Shown here: one piece after another, positions 5,082 through 5,577 of the stretch
How positions within the stretch are numbered: the stretch's first letter is position 1
How the letters are laid out: each line of letters starts with the position of its first letter
Assembly: GCA_039026975.1 (NCBI GenBank)
Contig: JBCCLI010000423.1
Coordinates: 1 to 5,577 of the forward strand
From: JBCBKZ01 sp039026975
GTDB taxonomy: Bacteria; Bacteroidota; Bacteroidia; J057
DNA: 5,577 nucleotides
Direction of reading: 5' to 3'
Made by a program: the position numbers and the translations under genes
The notes under the pieces: model-generated
The model's input: only the letters and a program-made list of their open reading frames with translations
Database searches by the model: none
Told to the model about the DNA's origin: nothing

Positions 5082-5577
5082 TGAGTGAAGAAAACATACA
5101 GCCTAAACTGACCAAAGACGGTTCTCACACCCTCTATACAAGCACCTATGATGAGCATTATCACTCCCTCCATGGGGCTTTACAGGAGTCTATGCATGTG
5201 TTCATAGAAAGTGGCTTGCGTACCTGGGAGACTTCCTCAGAGGAAATGAAAGTATTTGAAATGGGTCTGGGTACCGGGCTAAATGCATTACTTACAAGTC
5301 TGGAGGATTATCCAAAGCCCATTCATTATGTGGCGGTAGAAGCCATCCCACTAGGTTGGGAGCAGGTAGAGGAGTTGAACTATCCTTTAGAAATTAGGCA
5401 TGAGGAGGCGGTGAGCTACCATCAGAAAATTCACCAATCTCCATGGGGAGAGGATGTCCAGATTCATCCATATTTTACTTTACAAAAAGTAGAAGGAAAG
5501 CTGGAAGAGATAGACTTTGCTGCAGACTATTTTGATGTGTTCTACTTTGATGCTTTTGCTCCGGATACGCAGCCTGA
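5081..5577 (+). CDS. mnmD: tRNA 5-methylaminomethyl-2-thiouridine methyltransferase MnmD, 5' part (cut by window edge)
   Basis: The first 165 codons are present and the gene continues past the right edge. MnmD is the stand-alone equivalent of the N-terminal methyltransferase domain of E. coli MnmC. It uses S-adenosylmethionine to methylate the aminomethyl group on wobble uridine 34 of certain tRNAs, completing mnm5(s2)U for accurate decoding. Visible marks are the N-terminal family signature DGSHTLYTSTYDEHYHSLHG (13-32) continuing into ALQES, the SAM-binding glycine loop VFEMGLGTGLNALL (58-71), an acidic strand end YVAVEA (83-88) that would contact SAM, and the active-site region FYFDAFAPDTQP (154-165), matching the DAFAP/DGFAP motif of the family. 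There is no sign so far of the FAD-dependent second domain of fused MnmC, but the 3' end is missing. The start is GTG, overlapping the channel stop by one base, with AGGAG at 5066-5070. Confidence 0.9.
   Translation, partial: MSEENIQPKLTKDGSHTLYTSTYDEHYHSLHGALQESMHVFIESGLRTWETSSEEMKVFEMGLGTGLNALLTSLEDYPKPIHYVAVEAIPLGWEQVEELNYPLEIRHEEAVSYHQKIHQSPWGEDVQIHPYFTLQKVEGKLEEIDFAADYFDVFYFDAFAPDTQP

Noticed and set aside
4515..5173. Minus-strand frames opposite the channel gene and mnmD (4515-4874, 4955-5173)
   Set aside because: The plus-strand frame there encodes conserved MscS and MnmD motifs, so these are shadows.
1..5577. CRISPR arrays, tRNA or rRNA genes, insertion sequences, attachment sites, toxin-antitoxin or defence genes
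   Set aside because: No regularly spaced repeats, cloverleaf pattern, transposase or integrase motifs, or paired small toxin-antitoxin genes were seen on either strand.

Overview
The window reads as ordinary chromosomal sequence from a member of the Bacteroidota, probably a Cytophagia-like lineage. The sequence is moderately AT-rich and most genes lack a convincing Shine-Dalgarno site. One intergenic region carries a good TTG / TAnnTTTG promoter of the Bacteroidota sigma factor type. The MscS-type channel has a long secreted-side N-terminal domain, and the TetR-type regulator and short HPF protein are of types I associate with this phylum. The lineage call is inference, not a database result.

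Layout: positions 1-207 hold no gene I can support, only a weak open frame entering from the left (1-135). Immediately before the first gene is a perfect 9-bp inverted repeat (173-181 / 196-204). Gene 1 (208-624, +) encodes a small secreted protein of unknown function. Two terminators of opposite polarity follow (652-684 for the plus strand, 693-726 for the minus strand), and they separate it from a block of three minus-strand genes. In transcription order these are a DEAD-box RNA helicase with an Arg/Asn/Gly-rich tail (3228-1921), a TetR/AcrR-type regulator (1859-1197) and the short ribosome hibernation factor HPF (1052-750). The helicase and the regulator both appear to start with TTG.

A 230-bp divergent intergenic region (3229-3458) contains a 9-bp inverted repeat and a Bacteroidota-type promoter facing right. 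To its right lies a plus-strand pair: an MscS-family mechanosensitive channel (3459-5081), then the 5' part of mnmD (5081-5577, cut by the window edge). MnmD is a tRNA wobble-uridine methyltransferase. Its GTG start overlaps the channel's TAG stop by one base, with a clear AGGAG ribosome site inside the channel gene, so the two are probably translationally coupled.

Taken together, three of the named proteins act on RNA or ribosomes (helicase, HPF, MnmD) and one protects the cell against osmotic downshift. This mix fits a housekeeping and stress-response neighbourhood. I see no insertion sequence, integrase, CRISPR array, tRNA, rRNA, toxin-antitoxin pair or defence system, and nothing that amounts to a new multi-gene system. 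The most useful follow-ups are the uncharacterised secreted protein with its start-proximal hairpin, the two TTG starts, the inverted repeats in the intergenic regions, and the channel-mnmD overlap.
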